From the NCBI GenBank assembly GCA_934256595.1, contig CAKQOW010000057.1, forward strand, positions 1 to 15,176: DNA of 15,176 nt, given 5' to 3'. Origin of the DNA: an uncultured Clostridia bacterium (GTDB taxonomy: Bacteria; Bacillota; Clostridia; Peptostreptococcales; Anaerovoracaceae). Made by a program: the position numbers and the translations under genes. Of the stretch, positions 1-6,920 are shown piece by piece (the first letter of the stretch is position 1; every line of letters starts with the position of its first letter). The notes beneath the pieces were generated by a model, which saw only the letters and a list, made by a program, of their open reading frames with translations, was not told the origin of the DNA and searched no databases.

Positions 1-446
1 CCGTTGACTCTGCTGCCGTCCTCAAGTCTGGCATCAAGTATGGGATTAAGCTCGTTAAACTCCCTGTGTACCTTAGCTGCTATTCGTCTTATAAGCTCCT
101 CTAAGGCTTCAGCGCTGTAAAAGCTGTCTCCTGTCTCCTCTATGCCGGTGGATTTCTCTACGAAGATTTTATCCTTACCATTTACCATAATCTCTTTAAT
201 GTCATCATCTTCAATATACGGCTGAAGTATGCTCAGATCCTTTCGCAGATTATAGAATATGCTGTTTATTATATGCAGTGTTTCTTCGTAGTCTCTGAAA
301 GCAAACTCCTGTCTGCTGAAAACATATTTCTCTATAATCTCCATAACCTCATCGTCCTCTACACTGGCTTTAGTTCGGCTTATATGTTTCCTTATGATGT
401 CTGTTATCTCATATATCTCATTTACCTCATTTCTTTTTTTATCCAT
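1..446 (-). CDS. cpaF: CpaF/TadA-type secretion ATPase, N-terminal part (runs off left edge)
   Basis: The first 148 residues are visible, read leftwards from ATG at 446; the stop and the nucleotide-binding half lie outside the window. In the CpaF/TadA family this cytoplasmic hexameric ATPase powers assembly of Flp/Tad pili or a related type II/IV secretion machine. The recognisable part is the family's N-terminal domain: an IMVNG motif (residues 86-90) followed by KIFVEK, then RRIAAKVHREFNELNPILDA (120-139) and LEDGSRVN, matching the family's 'RI...VGRRVDESSPMVDARLPDGSRVNA' region. Walker A and B cannot be seen. Upstream of the ATG, AAGGA sits about ten bases away. A terminator hairpin (482-518) separates it from the antiporter gene, so it probably starts its own transcription unit with further Tad genes to the left. 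The TadZ-like gene at 3014-4003 is a plausible partner. I am confident of the family, less so whether it serves a pilus or another secretion system. Confidence 0.88.
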   Translation of the reverse strand, partial: MDKKRNEVNEIYEITDIIRKHISRTKASVEDDEVMEIIEKYVFSRQEFAFRDYEETLHIINSIFYNLRKDLSILQPYIEDDDIKEIMVNGKDKIFVEKSTGIEETGDSFYSAEALEELIRRIAAKVHREFNELNPILDARLEDGSRVN

Positions 447-481
447 TATTACCAGTTCCTTTTATCCTCTTTTGTTTACAT

Positions 482-518
482 AATAAAACAGCTGCTATCA
501 TTTAGCAACTGTTTTATT
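482..518 (-). terminator. Intrinsic terminator-like hairpin after the antiporter gene
   Basis: The arms 482-497 and 503-518 form a 16-pair stem around a 5-nt loop. The one imperfect pair (492/508) is a G-U wobble in minus-strand RNA but a C-A mismatch in plus-strand RNA, which favours minus-strand function. The descending arm ends in a U-rich run (CUGUUUUAUU). It lies 90 bases beyond the antiporter stop and 36 bases before the CpaF start, so it would end the antiporter transcript; read-through or attenuation into cpaF is possible. Confidence 0.6.
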
Positions 519-607
519 TTTAAGTTTTATTCAATTTTTACATTTTTTCTCAAGATTTTTGTCCCTGAGGCAAGCTGTTTCAACGAAGTCTCCGGGAAAA
601 AAGTTTT

Positions 608-2929
608 TTAGTAATTGTCGTTGTTAATCTCAAGAACGCCGCTGAGCAGCAGCTCGTCTGCCATTGCTCTGGTACCTATTACCCAGAGCAGGTCCCCGGT
701 TTCTATAATCGTATCAACATCAGGATTTATAATCGGCAGATTGTCTCTTTCGATTCCGATTATGAAGCCCTTGTAGTCTTTTCTGAAATTACAGGTTCTG
801 ATAGGCTTCCTGTTAAATGACGAATCCTTATTGGCAGGAACAGGACAGCATACTATCTGGTTCTCTGCGCTTACGCCGTCAAATACCTGACCGTAAATAT
901 ATTCTTTAAGTGTTACGGTTTCTTCACCTATCATATTCATATTGCTTGTTCTCTCAAGCACAATCATAAATGCCGCGATATCGTCTTCTGTACCCAGTAT
1001 ATGAAGTATATCGCCTTTTTTGATGCGCGCATCGCCGTCAGGCATATTTATGTGAGAGCCGTTTCTGAGTATCTTTATAACCAGTATGCCCAGATACTTG
1101 TTTCCCGCAAGCTCCTTTACTGTTTTTTTCTTAGGCTCGCTTGTTATCTCTATCTCGCATATATGTATAACCTCATCAAGCCAGATATGATTGCTCTTGT
1201 ATTTGCGCTCCTGCTGCAGCTTGGCAAGCTGCTTTTCCGACAGGTTTGATATGAACTGCATCTCCATTTTGATTGCGGCGCTGCTCATAAAGTCTGATTT
1301 AATCGCTATACCTACTATCACTGCACCTATAACTATATTTATAACTATAGGTATGTTCCAGAAGTCGCGTATCAGCATCATTATTACAAACATAACAAAA
1401 ACAATTCTGATACCGTACAGTGCGGCAAGCGGCAGTCTGTTTGTCCTGCTTCTCAGCCACAGCTTTGTAAAGTAAATGCTTCGTTTTGAACACATTATGC
1501 TTGTAAGTATAAGTATGCAGGCAAGCAGAAGAATTACAGCTACAATGTCACCTGCTCCGGCGCCCATCAGTTCTTCAAACACAGGCACAACAAATTTGAT
1601 ACCTGCAAAGTAGGTAACCAGTATGCCGCCTCCGCATATAAGCGTTCTGATAATATATTTGGTGAGATACTGTTTCCATTCCGATTCCTGCTCTGTTGAG
1701 GTTTTGCGGTCAGATGTATATCTTCTGATAAATCTGTGCGCCTTGTCAGGCAGCTTAGCGTCTGCAAAATCATATACCTTCTCGGAATTCTTTATGAATA
1801 TCGGTGTTGTAAATGTAGTTATAACCGATACGCATACAACTATAGGATACAGGAAGTCGCTTGTTACTCCGAGAGTAGTACCAAGGGTTGCAATTATAAA
1901 TGAGAACTCACCTATCTGCACCATACTGAAGCCGCCTCTGATGGCGGTATTCAGGGAATTCCCCGATATCAGTATGCCAAGGGTTGAGAACGTCATCTGC
2001 CCCAGTATAGTAACAACCGTTATAAGCAGAATCGGAGCTATATACTCTAACAGCATTTCGGGTACAATCATCATACCTACGGATATGAAGAACACTGCCC
2101 CGAACATATCCTTGATAGGCTTGATAATGTGCTCAACTTTCTCTGCAAGCACAGTTCCGCCTATGATTGAACCTGCTATAAAAGCTCCCAGCGCTGATGA
2201 AAAGCCTATCACATTTGCAAGTATTACCATACCAAGACATATGGCAAGTGATACTATAAGCAGAGACTCGTCGTTCATAAGCCTAGAGGCTTTTTTGAGA
2301 AATGTAGGTATCAGATATATACCAAGCGCCAGCCACAGCACCAGATATAAAATGAGCAGTCCAAGTTCTCCTGCAATAGCCATGCCTCCTGCGCTCTCTT
2401 TGCTGACTGCAATAGTCGAAAGAATTATCATCATAAAAATTCCTCCGATATCCTCTATTACAAGTGTGCCAAGCACCAGCGTGGCGAATTTCTTTCTCTT
2501 GATGCCGAATTCCTCATAGGCCTTTAATATTATCATAGTCGATGACATAGACAGCATCCCGCCGAGGAATATACTGTCCATCTGGCCCCAGCCCAGAAGC
2601 CTTCCGATCAGAAATCCTATTAAAATCATTGCAGTCATTACGGTCATTGCCGTAATAATCGCGCTTTTACCTACGTCTACGATTTTTTTGAAACTGAATT
2701 CAAGTCCAAGGGCAAACATAAGAAATACTATCCCTATTTCACCCCACATGGAAATATCCTCAACAGCCACCACCGTCGGCAGTAGTTTGAAATTAGGACT
2801 TATCAGAAAGCCTGCCACTATATAGCCTAAAACAACAGGCTGCTTTAATTTCTTAAAAAGAAGGGAGACAACTGCTGCTACCAGCATCATAAGAGCCAAA
2901 TCTGCTATGAATGCATCCAAATGTTCCAA
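608..2929 (-). CDS. CPA2-family cation:proton antiporter (KefB/NapA-like) with two RCK_C domains
   Basis: A 773-residue integral membrane protein. Residues ~5-390 form the Na+/H+ exchanger domain of the CPA2 family, with about a dozen hydrophobic helices and typical stretches such as 'PVVLGYIVAGFLISP' near the N-terminus, 'SSTMIILKAYEE' and 'SALGAFIAGSIIGG'. Residues ~425-560 add further membrane helices. The C-terminus carries two RCK_C (TrkA-C) regulatory domains (~585-670 and ~690-765), each ending in 'GDILHILGT' or 'GDLLWVIGT'. No NAD-binding TrkA_N/RCK_N domain is present, unlike KefB/KefC. By family it exchanges K+ or Na+ for H+ across the membrane; RCK_C domains commonly bind small ligands, including c-di-AMP in Gram-positives. 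The start is TTG at 2929, chosen because AAAGGAG lies 7 bases upstream. It has its own promoter (2961-2989) and terminator, so it looks monocistronic even though it sits between two Tad-type genes. Confidence 0.9.
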   Translation of the reverse strand: MEHLDAFIADLALMMLVAAVVSLLFKKLKQPVVLGYIVAGFLISPNFKLLPTVVAVEDISMWGEIGIVFLMFALGLEFSFKKIVDVGKSAIITAMTVMTAMILIGFLIGRLLGWGQMDSIFLGGMLSMSSTMIILKAYEEFGIKRKKFATLVLGTLVIEDIGGIFMMIILSTIAVSKESAGGMAIAGELGLLILYLVLWLALGIYLIPTFLKKASRLMNDESLLIVSLAICLGMVILANVIGFSSALGAFIAGSIIGGTVLAEKVEHIIKPIKDMFGAVFFISVGMMIVPEMLLEYIAPILLITVVTILGQMTFSTLGILISGNSLNTAIRGGFSMVQIGEFSFIIATLGTTLGVTSDFLYPIVVCVSVITTFTTPIFIKNSEKVYDFADAKLPDKAHRFIRRYTSDRKTSTEQESEWKQYLTKYIIRTLICGGGILVTYFAGIKFVVPVFEELMGAGAGDIVAVILLLACILILTSIMCSKRSIYFTKLWLRSRTNRLPLAALYGIRIVFVMFVIMMLIRDFWNIPIVINIVIGAVIVGIAIKSDFMSSAAIKMEMQFISNLSEKQLAKLQQERKYKSNHIWLDEVIHICEIEITSEPKKKTVKELAGNKYLGILVIKILRNGSHINMPDGDARIKKGDILHILGTEDDIAAFMIVLERTSNMNMIGEETVTLKEYIYGQVFDGVSAENQIVCCPVPANKDSSFNRKPIRTCNFRKDYKGFIIGIERDNLPIINPDVDTIIETGDLLWVIGTRAMADELLLSGVLEINNDNY

Positions 2930-2960
2930 ATTATCACTCCTTTCTCTTTAATCCGATACT

Positions 2961-2989
2961 ATTTTATCAAAAAATCCGCCTGTTCACAA
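2961..2989 (-). promoter_or_regulatory. Sigma-A type promoter of the antiporter gene
   Basis: On the minus strand, TTGTGA (2984-2989) and TAAAAT (2961-2966) are separated by exactly 17 bases. Transcription would begin near 2954, giving a leader of about 25 nt containing the AAAGGAG ribosome binding site. This separates the antiporter from the TadZ-like gene upstream. Confidence 0.55.
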
Positions 2990-3013
2990 TAGAACTTTGT
3001 TATTAGAGCATTA

Positions 3014-4003
3014 TTATTTTGCCATTATTTTATCTAAAAGCCCGTTTATCTTCGTATTCACTTCCTTTTCGGGAGATATATGTATCATCTGCTCCTTTAA
3101 TATAATGCTGTCAGGACAGTAATCCACATATATTGCATCAGCATCGACTGCTTCATCATCATCGGGTACAGTAAATTTATTTACGGCATTTATCACGCTG
3201 CCTGCCGCAAGCCCTCTGATATGAGCCTCATAGACACTGTCTTTCATACATATATCGCTGCTTTCATCACTTACCTTAACTATATTGCTGCACAAAGAAA
3301 TCGCACTGTCGTAAATTCCGCCTATGCCGCTTCCTATATCCAGCACTATATGGGTAAACAGACCCGATTCTGCCACAGTGCTTATAAACTTTACAAACTG
3401 TCCGTCCTGAAGCTGCAGCAGCTTATTATACGGTCTTACATAATTAAGATATGAAACTCTATACTCGTCTAATGACAGGCAGGCTGTTAAATCCTCTTTT
3501 CGAAAGCCTCTGGTAAAGAAATTAAACAGCAGCCTGTTTATATTCATTTCACATTCTGTCCCTGCAGGCGAAAACGGTATCATATCGAGGCTGATATACA
3601 GGACCTGCTGTTTTCTTGCCCTCTGCATTTCCTGCGCTATGCCTATTGCAATACTGCTGCAGCCTGTGCCGCCCCTTGCAGAGCATACGCCTGTAATGCC
3701 GCAGGGACTTCCAAGAGCCATTTGGGTATAATCATCATAATATCTGCAGTACTCATAAAGAACTTTTTTGCATATATGCTCTGCGCTCTCAAACCTGTAC
3801 ACTATATTATCTCCGCATACGGCTCTGCTGTCTGCAAGGTAAATCGCACCCTCACTGCAGGGGCTTTCGGCATCATAATCCGTAATCAGAATATTTCCCT
3901 CAGAGCAGCTTTCCGACAAATTAACAGTGAAACTGCCGCTTAATGCCCTGCCCAGTCTTTTTTCAAATTCCTTGTCTTTTAAATCAATATTTACTATAAT
4001 CAT
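3014..4003 (-). CDS. TadZ/CpaE-like P-loop protein with degenerate Walker A
   Basis: A 329-residue cytoplasmic protein resembling TadZ/CpaE, the MinD/ParA-related factors that localise Tad pilus assembly. Residues 1-~95 would be the atypical receiver domain (weakly conserved here). From residue 102 comes GITGVCSARGGTGCSS, aligning with the deviant Walker A xKGGxGK[T/S]: the signature lysine is Arg110 and the P-loop lysine is Cys115. 'LYISLD' (~135-140) matches the A' strand, and 'HIVLDIGSG' looks like Walker B. ATP binding may therefore be lost or altered. The start is taken as ATG at 4003 because AAAGGG lies 8 bases upstream; an in-frame ATG at 4045 would add 14 residues but lacks a ribosome binding site. 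The chosen start lies 51 bases after the tepA stop, so co-transcription with tepA is likely. The CpaF ATPase at the left edge supports a Tad role, although the antiporter gene intervenes. MinD-like function in another process cannot be excluded. Confidence 0.72.
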   Translation of the reverse strand: MIIVNIDLKDKEFEKRLGRALSGSFTVNLSESCSEGNILITDYDAESPCSEGAIYLADSRAVCGDNIVYRFESAEHICKKVLYEYCRYYDDYTQMALGSPCGITGVCSARGGTGCSSIAIGIAQEMQRARKQQVLYISLDMIPFSPAGTECEMNINRLLFNFFTRGFRKEDLTACLSLDEYRVSYLNYVRPYNKLLQLQDGQFVKFISTVAESGLFTHIVLDIGSGIGGIYDSAISLCSNIVKVSDESSDICMKDSVYEAHIRGLAAGSVINAVNKFTVPDDDEAVDADAIYVDYCPDSIILKEQMIHISPEKEVNTKINGLLDKIMAK

Positions 4004-4054
4004 TTCTTCTACCCTTTCTGATACTTTTTTACCACTATAATACATACATTGTTA

Positions 4055-4738
4055 CTATTTGTCAATGCTTCTTAATTTTTTTATTGCGCTGCTGATACCG
4101 CCGGTTTCATCTATCAGTCCGGCTTCCACCGCTTCTTTTCCAAAAAGAATTGTTCCCACATCGTTTGCCATATTGTCGGTACAGTTTATAAGGCTCAGTA
4201 TTTTTTCTCTGTCTGCGCTGCTGTGCTCCTCAATGAAGCTTACAACTCTTTCCTGTGTTTTCTTCATATATTCGAATGTGGGCTGGGCCGTAATCACCAT
4301 GCCGTTTGTTCTGATCGGGTGCAGCGTCATTGTGGCTGTTTTGGTAATAAAGGAGTAATCCGCGGCAACTGCCAGCGGAATACCTATGCTGTGTCCGCCG
4401 CCTAAAACTATTGATACCACAGGCTTTGAAAGGCTTGCTATCATCTCCGCTATTGCAAGTCCCGCCTCCACATCGCCGCCCACAGTGTTCAGGGTGAGCA
4501 GCAGACCCTTGATTTCGGGGTTTTCCTCCACAGCTATAAGCTGCGGTATTACATGCTCGTATTTTGTTGTTTTGTTTTCCGGCGGAAGCACAGTATGACC
4601 CTCAATGCTTCCGATTATATTTATATACTGGATATCTGTTTTAAAGTCGCTGTACATATTTAAAACTCCCAGCTCTCTGACAAGCTCCTCTGCCGATATA
4701 TTGTTGTTTTCTTTTTTTTCTTCGGATTTTTCACACAT
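4055..4738 (-). CDS. tepA: TepA, ClpP-fold serine protease (translocation-enhancing protein)
   Basis: A 227-residue ClpP/crotonase-superfamily protease, probably cytoplasmic; no signal peptide is seen. Bacillus TepA (YmfB) was linked to preprotein translocation and to degradation of small acid-soluble spore proteins, but the natural substrates here are unknown. Visible hallmarks are 'INIIGSIEGH' (39-48), 'LLLTLNTVGGDVEAGLAIAE' (79-98), the nucleophile motif GGGHSIGIPLA with Ser117, and 'ATMTLHPIRTNG' with the probable catalytic His140. Asp193 in 'ANDVGT' is a candidate third residue, followed by 'GKEAVEAGLIDETGG', typical of ClpP-fold C-termini. Length matches the family. The ATG at 4738 has GAGGTG 7 bases upstream. 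The first ~20 residues are lysine/glutamate-rich and probably disordered. The TadZ-like gene follows in the same direction; ymxH is divergent across a 59-bp gap. In Bacillus, tepA and ymxH lie in the same dapA-region neighbourhood, so their proximity is in keeping. Confidence 0.88.
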   Translation of the reverse strand: MCEKSEEKKENNNISAEELVRELGVLNMYSDFKTDIQYINIIGSIEGHTVLPPENKTTKYEHVIPQLIAVEENPEIKGLLLTLNTVGGDVEAGLAIAEMIASLSKPVVSIVLGGGHSIGIPLAVAADYSFITKTATMTLHPIRTNGMVITAQPTFEYMKKTQERVVSFIEEHSSADREKILSLINCTDNMANDVGTILFGKEAVEAGLIDETGGISSAIKKLRSIDK

Positions 4739-4797
4739 AATTTTTCACCTCATAAATATCATTATTAATAATAGTATTTACTTTTACGGAGGTCATT

Positions 4798-5037
4798 ATG
4801 CGGTTAAGTGAAATAGGCAACAAGGAAATTATAGATCTGTCAACAGGTTCAAGACACGGACAGTTGTGGGACTCGGAGCTTCTTTTTGATCCGGAAACAG
4901 GTGAAATAAAGGCCATACTTATATCTGATTTCAAAGCTTCAAAGCAGATGAGACTTGAAGAATACAGACAGCTTCCGTGGCAGTCCATATTAAAGATAGG
5001 CGAGGATATGATAATATTTCAGAGCAGCAGATACTAA
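4798..5037 (+). CDS. YlmC/YmxH family PRC-barrel sporulation protein
   Basis: A 79-residue protein forming a single PRC-barrel. It starts MRLSEIGNKEIIDLSTGSR and continues with 'LWDSELLFDPETGEIKAILISDF' and 'LPWQSILKIGEDMIIF', which match the YlmC/YmxH family closely: the 'RLSEI..KEIID...G...G..GDSD' opening and the 'I.W..I.KIG.D.I' ending. The family is widespread in spore-forming Firmicutes, with members expressed during sporulation; the molecular role is unknown. It is small, cytoplasmic and complete. GGAGG lies 5 bases before the ATG. It is the only gene of its unit, closed by the hairpin at 5036-5062, and it is divergent from tepA. The intergenic region contains the 12-bp palindrome ATTATTAATAAT (4761-4772), but I could not pick out a confident promoter. 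Confidence 0.87.
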   Translation: MRLSEIGNKEIIDLSTGSRHGQLWDSELLFDPETGEIKAILISDFKASKQMRLEEYRQLPWQSILKIGEDMIIFQSSRY

Positions 5038-5062
5038 AAAAACTGCCGTCGGCAGTTTTTAA
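5036..5062. terminator. Bidirectional terminator between convergent genes
   Basis: AAAAACTGCC (5038-5047) and GGCAGTTTTT (5051-5060) form a perfect 10-pair stem with a 3-nt loop. Because the arms are A- and T-rich at their ends, each strand's RNA ends in a U-run. It directly follows the stop of the ymxH-like gene (+) and lies 10 bases beyond the stop of the gene at 5072-5533 (-), so it can serve both. Confidence 0.85.
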
Positions 5063-5071
5063 ATCGTAATA

Positions 5072-5533
5072 TTATAACAGTGCGCTTACGCCGTAGGTCA
5101 GGCAGAACACTATAATTCCCGCCGCAAGCACGCCAAGCGCTATTGCAGGGAAGCATCTTTTGAGCCTCATATCCAGAAACGCCGCAACCAGCGCTCCGGT
5201 CCACGCCCCTGTCCCCGGCAGCGGTATCGCCACCAGTATGAACAGTCCTACATTCTCGTACTTGTGCACCTTGTCTGCATTTTTCTCAGCTTTGGCTTCC
5301 ATTCTGGCAACAACTCTGTCCAGAAATTCGCTTTTGGTTCTGAGCCATACAAATATTTTTCTTATGAATATAACTATAAAAGGCACCGGGACAAGATTTC
5401 CCAGAAACGCCGCAACCAGCGCCAGCCTCGGATCAAGCCCTGCCGCCGTACCTATCGGAATAGCTCCCCTAAGCTCTAAAACAGGCAGCATAGCTATAAA
5501 AAATGTCATAATAAAATGTCCCAGTGTACTCAA
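5072..5533 (-). CDS. Small multidrug-export family membrane protein (COG2426/DUF-type)
   Basis: A 153-residue membrane protein of the 'small multi-drug export protein' family (Sm_multidrug_ex, COG2426). Diagnostic stretches are 'MLPVLELRGAIPIGTAAGL' (16-34), 'AAFLGNLVPVPFI' and 'IPLPGTGAWTGALVAAFLDM' (~105-124), whose paired P-x-P/PGTGAWTG motifs are characteristic. About four hydrophobic segments flank a charged cytoplasmic stretch (~62-90) rich in Lys, Arg and Glu. The family name rests on little biochemistry, so the substrate is unknown. The start is TTG at 5533, supported by GGAGGT 6 bases upstream; the next methionine (residue 9) has no such site. It has its own promoter (5564-5592), separate from the flavoprotein gene 67 bases upstream, and shares a terminator with ymxH. 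Confidence 0.85.
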   Translation of the reverse strand: MSTLGHFIMTFFIAMLPVLELRGAIPIGTAAGLDPRLALVAAFLGNLVPVPFIVIFIRKIFVWLRTKSEFLDRVVARMEAKAEKNADKVHKYENVGLFILVAIPLPGTGAWTGALVAAFLDMRLKRCFPAIALGVLAAGIIVFCLTYGVSALL

Positions 5534-5563
5534 ATTCTTACCTCCGTTAACCCCAGTAGATTA

Positions 5564-5592
5564 ATTTTAGCAAAAAAATGGATAATACGCAA
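5564..5592 (-). promoter_or_regulatory. Promoter of the small export protein gene
   Basis: On the minus strand, TTGCGT (5587-5592) and TAAAAT (5564-5569) are spaced by 17 bases. The TGC immediately before the -10 box makes it an extended -10 (TGnTAAAAT). Transcription would start near 5557, leaving a short leader with the GGAGGT ribosome binding site. Confidence 0.55.
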
Positions 5593-5600
5593 TGAAAATA

Positions 5601-6098
5601 TCATCTGGCTTCTCTTTTTTTAACAAGCTCTATGGCTTCCTTGCCTGTCATATGCTCTATTTCCATAACCGCCACAGCAAGCTGATCATATTCTCTGTCA
5701 ATGGCGGCCTTTCTGTTTTCGGCTGTATCCTCCGGGGCATATTTTCTTGCAAGCAGATCAATAGCGTACATTATCTCCTTTTCGTCATCTGAAAATCTCA
5801 CCTTTCCGAAAGCTATAACGCTTCTGAAATATGTCGTATACTCCAGAGGCATAATCTCATCTTTATCTATAACGCAAAACGATGCTTTGTCGCAGGCTTT
5901 TATTGCGCTTACCTTGTGACCCTCTCTGCCGCTGTGAAAATATATCTTATCGTCATCATATACATAGCTTAGCGGTACGGTATACGGATATTCGTCATCT
6001 CCTATAAGGCCCAGAACACCTGACGTATTGCTTTCAAGTATACCGATGCTTTCCTCTCTGCTTAGCTCCTGCTTAAATCTCCTCATTTTTCTAAACAC
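5601..6098 (-). CDS. Pyridoxamine 5'-phosphate oxidase-family flavin-binding protein (NimA-like)
   Basis: A 165-residue split-barrel flavoprotein of the Pyridox_ox_2/NimA type. The family binds FMN and includes nitroimidazole reductases and many uncharacterised oxidoreductases; a specific substrate cannot be read from sequence. Visible features are 'SREESIGILESNTSGVLGLI' (13-32), 'YPYTVPLSYVYDDDKIYFHS' with the FMN-contacting region, 'REGHKVSAIKACDKASFCVID', and 'YRSVIAFGKVRF'-like text (TYFRSVIAFGKVRF) in the last strands. The start is GTG at 6098: AGGAGG lies 10 bases upstream, and family members commonly open with an MFR-[KE]-MRR sequence. A second ATG at 6086 overlaps the pnuC stop as ATGA but has no close ribosome binding site. 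The gene overlaps the end of pnuC by 16 bases, so the two are almost certainly co-transcribed and coupled, suggesting a shared link to NAD(P)H/flavin metabolism. Confidence 0.85.
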   Translation of the reverse strand: MFRKMRRFKQELSREESIGILESNTSGVLGLIGDDEYPYTVPLSYVYDDDKIYFHSGREGHKVSAIKACDKASFCVIDKDEIMPLEYTTYFRSVIAFGKVRFSDDEKEIMYAIDLLARKYAPEDTAENRKAAIDREYDQLAVAVMEIEHMTGKEAIELVKKREAR

Positions 6099-6775
6099 AG
6101 TCTTTTTTCCTCCTGAAGTTTTTTTCGTTTCTGCCAGCTGTAAAAGCCGTATATGTCATTGGCAAGAAACATTGCAAAGCACATAACCATAGGCAGATAT
6201 GCCGTATCCTCAAGGCTTGCCATTACCCACAGAATTATAAGGATTATGTCGTTTGCTCCGTAGGCCAGCGCATATGCGCTGCTTCGAAACAGCATCAGAG
6301 CCGAGGCAAGGAAGCTTGTGGTTATTGATATCGTACTGAAAAACAGATTCGCATTATTAAAATATCTGAGTATAAAATAAAAAATCACAGTGACAATTAC
6401 GGCGGCTATACAGAGCATTACAGCTTTCCTTAGGCTCAGCCTTGCTATGCTTACCTCTCTTTTGCCCTTTTCCTCAGGGTGTTTTATCCACGTGTAAACA
6501 GACATGGCAGCTATAGGCGCAGTCATAAACATATATGTTATCATTTCGCCGTAGTAGGTAAATTCAAATGAAATTACAGAATAAAGTACGCTGAACACAA
6601 CTGTAAGCACCTGCCCTGTCACATCTCCCTTTGCAACAAATATCAGCGCCGTAACACCGATTAATGATGCTATCAGTGTAAGTACTCTGAAATTCCCGCC
6701 TATGATAAAAGAAGCGGTCACAACCGACACTGAAACCGCCCACAGCACTATTTCAAATCTTGTAAAGTTTTTCAT
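6083..6775 (-). CDS. pnuC: PnuC family nicotinamide riboside transporter
   Basis: A 230-residue inner-membrane protein of the PnuC family, which imports the NAD precursor nicotinamide riboside by facilitated diffusion driven by later phosphorylation inside the cell. There are about seven hydrophobic segments. The family's signature region is at the C-terminus: 'SAYALAYGANDIILIILWVMA' (~166-186) and 'MFLANDIYGFYSWQKRKK' (202-219), where the N-D-I-Y-G-F/W-x-x-W pattern is characteristic. The ATG at 6775 has GGAGG 5 bases upstream. The frame stays open upstream, but that stretch is the promoter and structured leader, not protein. Nearby genes do not include a NadR-like kinase. The downstream flavoprotein gene overlaps by 16 bases. 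Expression is probably controlled by the leader RNA at 6776-6878. Thiamine or riboflavin relatives (PnuT, PnuX) cannot be fully excluded, but no TPP or FMN riboswitch is present. Confidence 0.86.
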   Translation of the reverse strand: MKNFTRFEIVLWAVSVSVVTASFIIGGNFRVLTLIASLIGVTALIFVAKGDVTGQVLTVVFSVLYSVISFEFTYYGEMITYMFMTAPIAAMSVYTWIKHPEEKGKREVSIARLSLRKAVMLCIAAVIVTVIFYFILRYFNNANLFFSTISITTSFLASALMLFRSSAYALAYGANDIILIILWVMASLEDTAYLPMVMCFAMFLANDIYGFYSWQKRKKLQEEKRLCLEK

Positions 6776-6878
6776 AATGTCCTCCAAAAATAAAAACACC
6801 CGCAGTGCATATCTTCTAAGACCTAACGATATGCAAACGAATGCTCTAAAGCAGACTACCCGGTGGCAGTAAACATTT
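6776..6878 (-). promoter_or_regulatory. Structured pnuC leader: candidate riboswitch/attenuator
   Basis: Minus-strand RNA of about 103 nt between the predicted transcription start and pnuC. P1 pairs 6855-6865 with 6797-6806 (nine pairs, G-U included, with a small GG/G internal loop). P2 is UGCU/AGCA with loop UUAG (6842-6853). P3 is GCAUAUC/GAUAUGC with a 14-nt loop (6807-6834). The 7-nt joint UUCGUUU links P2 to P3, and P3 abuts P1. The 3' arm of P1 runs directly into UUUUUAUUUUU (6786-6796), then the GGAGG ribosome binding site. A competing hairpin, ACUGCC/GGUAGU with loop ACCG (6855-6870), uses the same bases as P1: ACUGCC and the later ACUGCG compete for GGUAGU. This is the logic of a terminator/antiterminator switch. 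I do not recognise TPP, FMN, preQ1, purine, cobalamin or ZTP consensus in it. The ligand is unknown; an NAD-related molecule is an inference from the gene. Confidence 0.55.
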
Positions 6879-6884
6879 TTTCTC

Positions 6885-6913
6885 AGTATATCAAAATCTC
6901 TCTCTTTTTTCAA
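6885..6913 (-). promoter_or_regulatory. Sigma-A promoter of the pnuC operon
   Basis: On the minus strand, TTGAAA (6908-6913) and TATACT (6885-6890) are separated by exactly 17 bases, each one mismatch from consensus. The predicted start near 6878 leaves about 12 nt before the structured leader begins, which supports that leader being a transcribed regulatory RNA. Confidence 0.75.
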
Positions 6914-6920
6914 TGACCAT

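Noticed and set aside
273..611. Plus-strand open frame of 112 codons near the left edge
   Set aside because: It is antisense to the CpaF start and crosses a terminator hairpin; composition is Phe/Tyr/Leu-rich shadow sequence.
1623..2519. Long open frame (298 codons) on the plus strand inside the antiporter gene
   Set aside because: It is antisense to a clear membrane transporter, has no ribosome binding site, and its sequence is the usual shadow of hydrophobic codons.
4761..4772. Palindrome ATTATTAATAAT between tepA and ymxH as an operator
   Set aside because: AT-only palindromes are common in such intergenic DNA; nothing else supports it.
6797..6866. ZTP (pfl) riboswitch, because of the CCACCGGG string
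   Set aside because: The remaining conserved pfl elements (GGGUCGUGACUGGC and CCGCCUGGGC) are absent and the gene is not a purine or folate gene.
6776..6913. Extension of pnuC by 46 residues to an upstream ATG
   Set aside because: The stretch contains a promoter and structured leader, is not PnuC-like, and the ATG at 6775 has the ribosome binding site.
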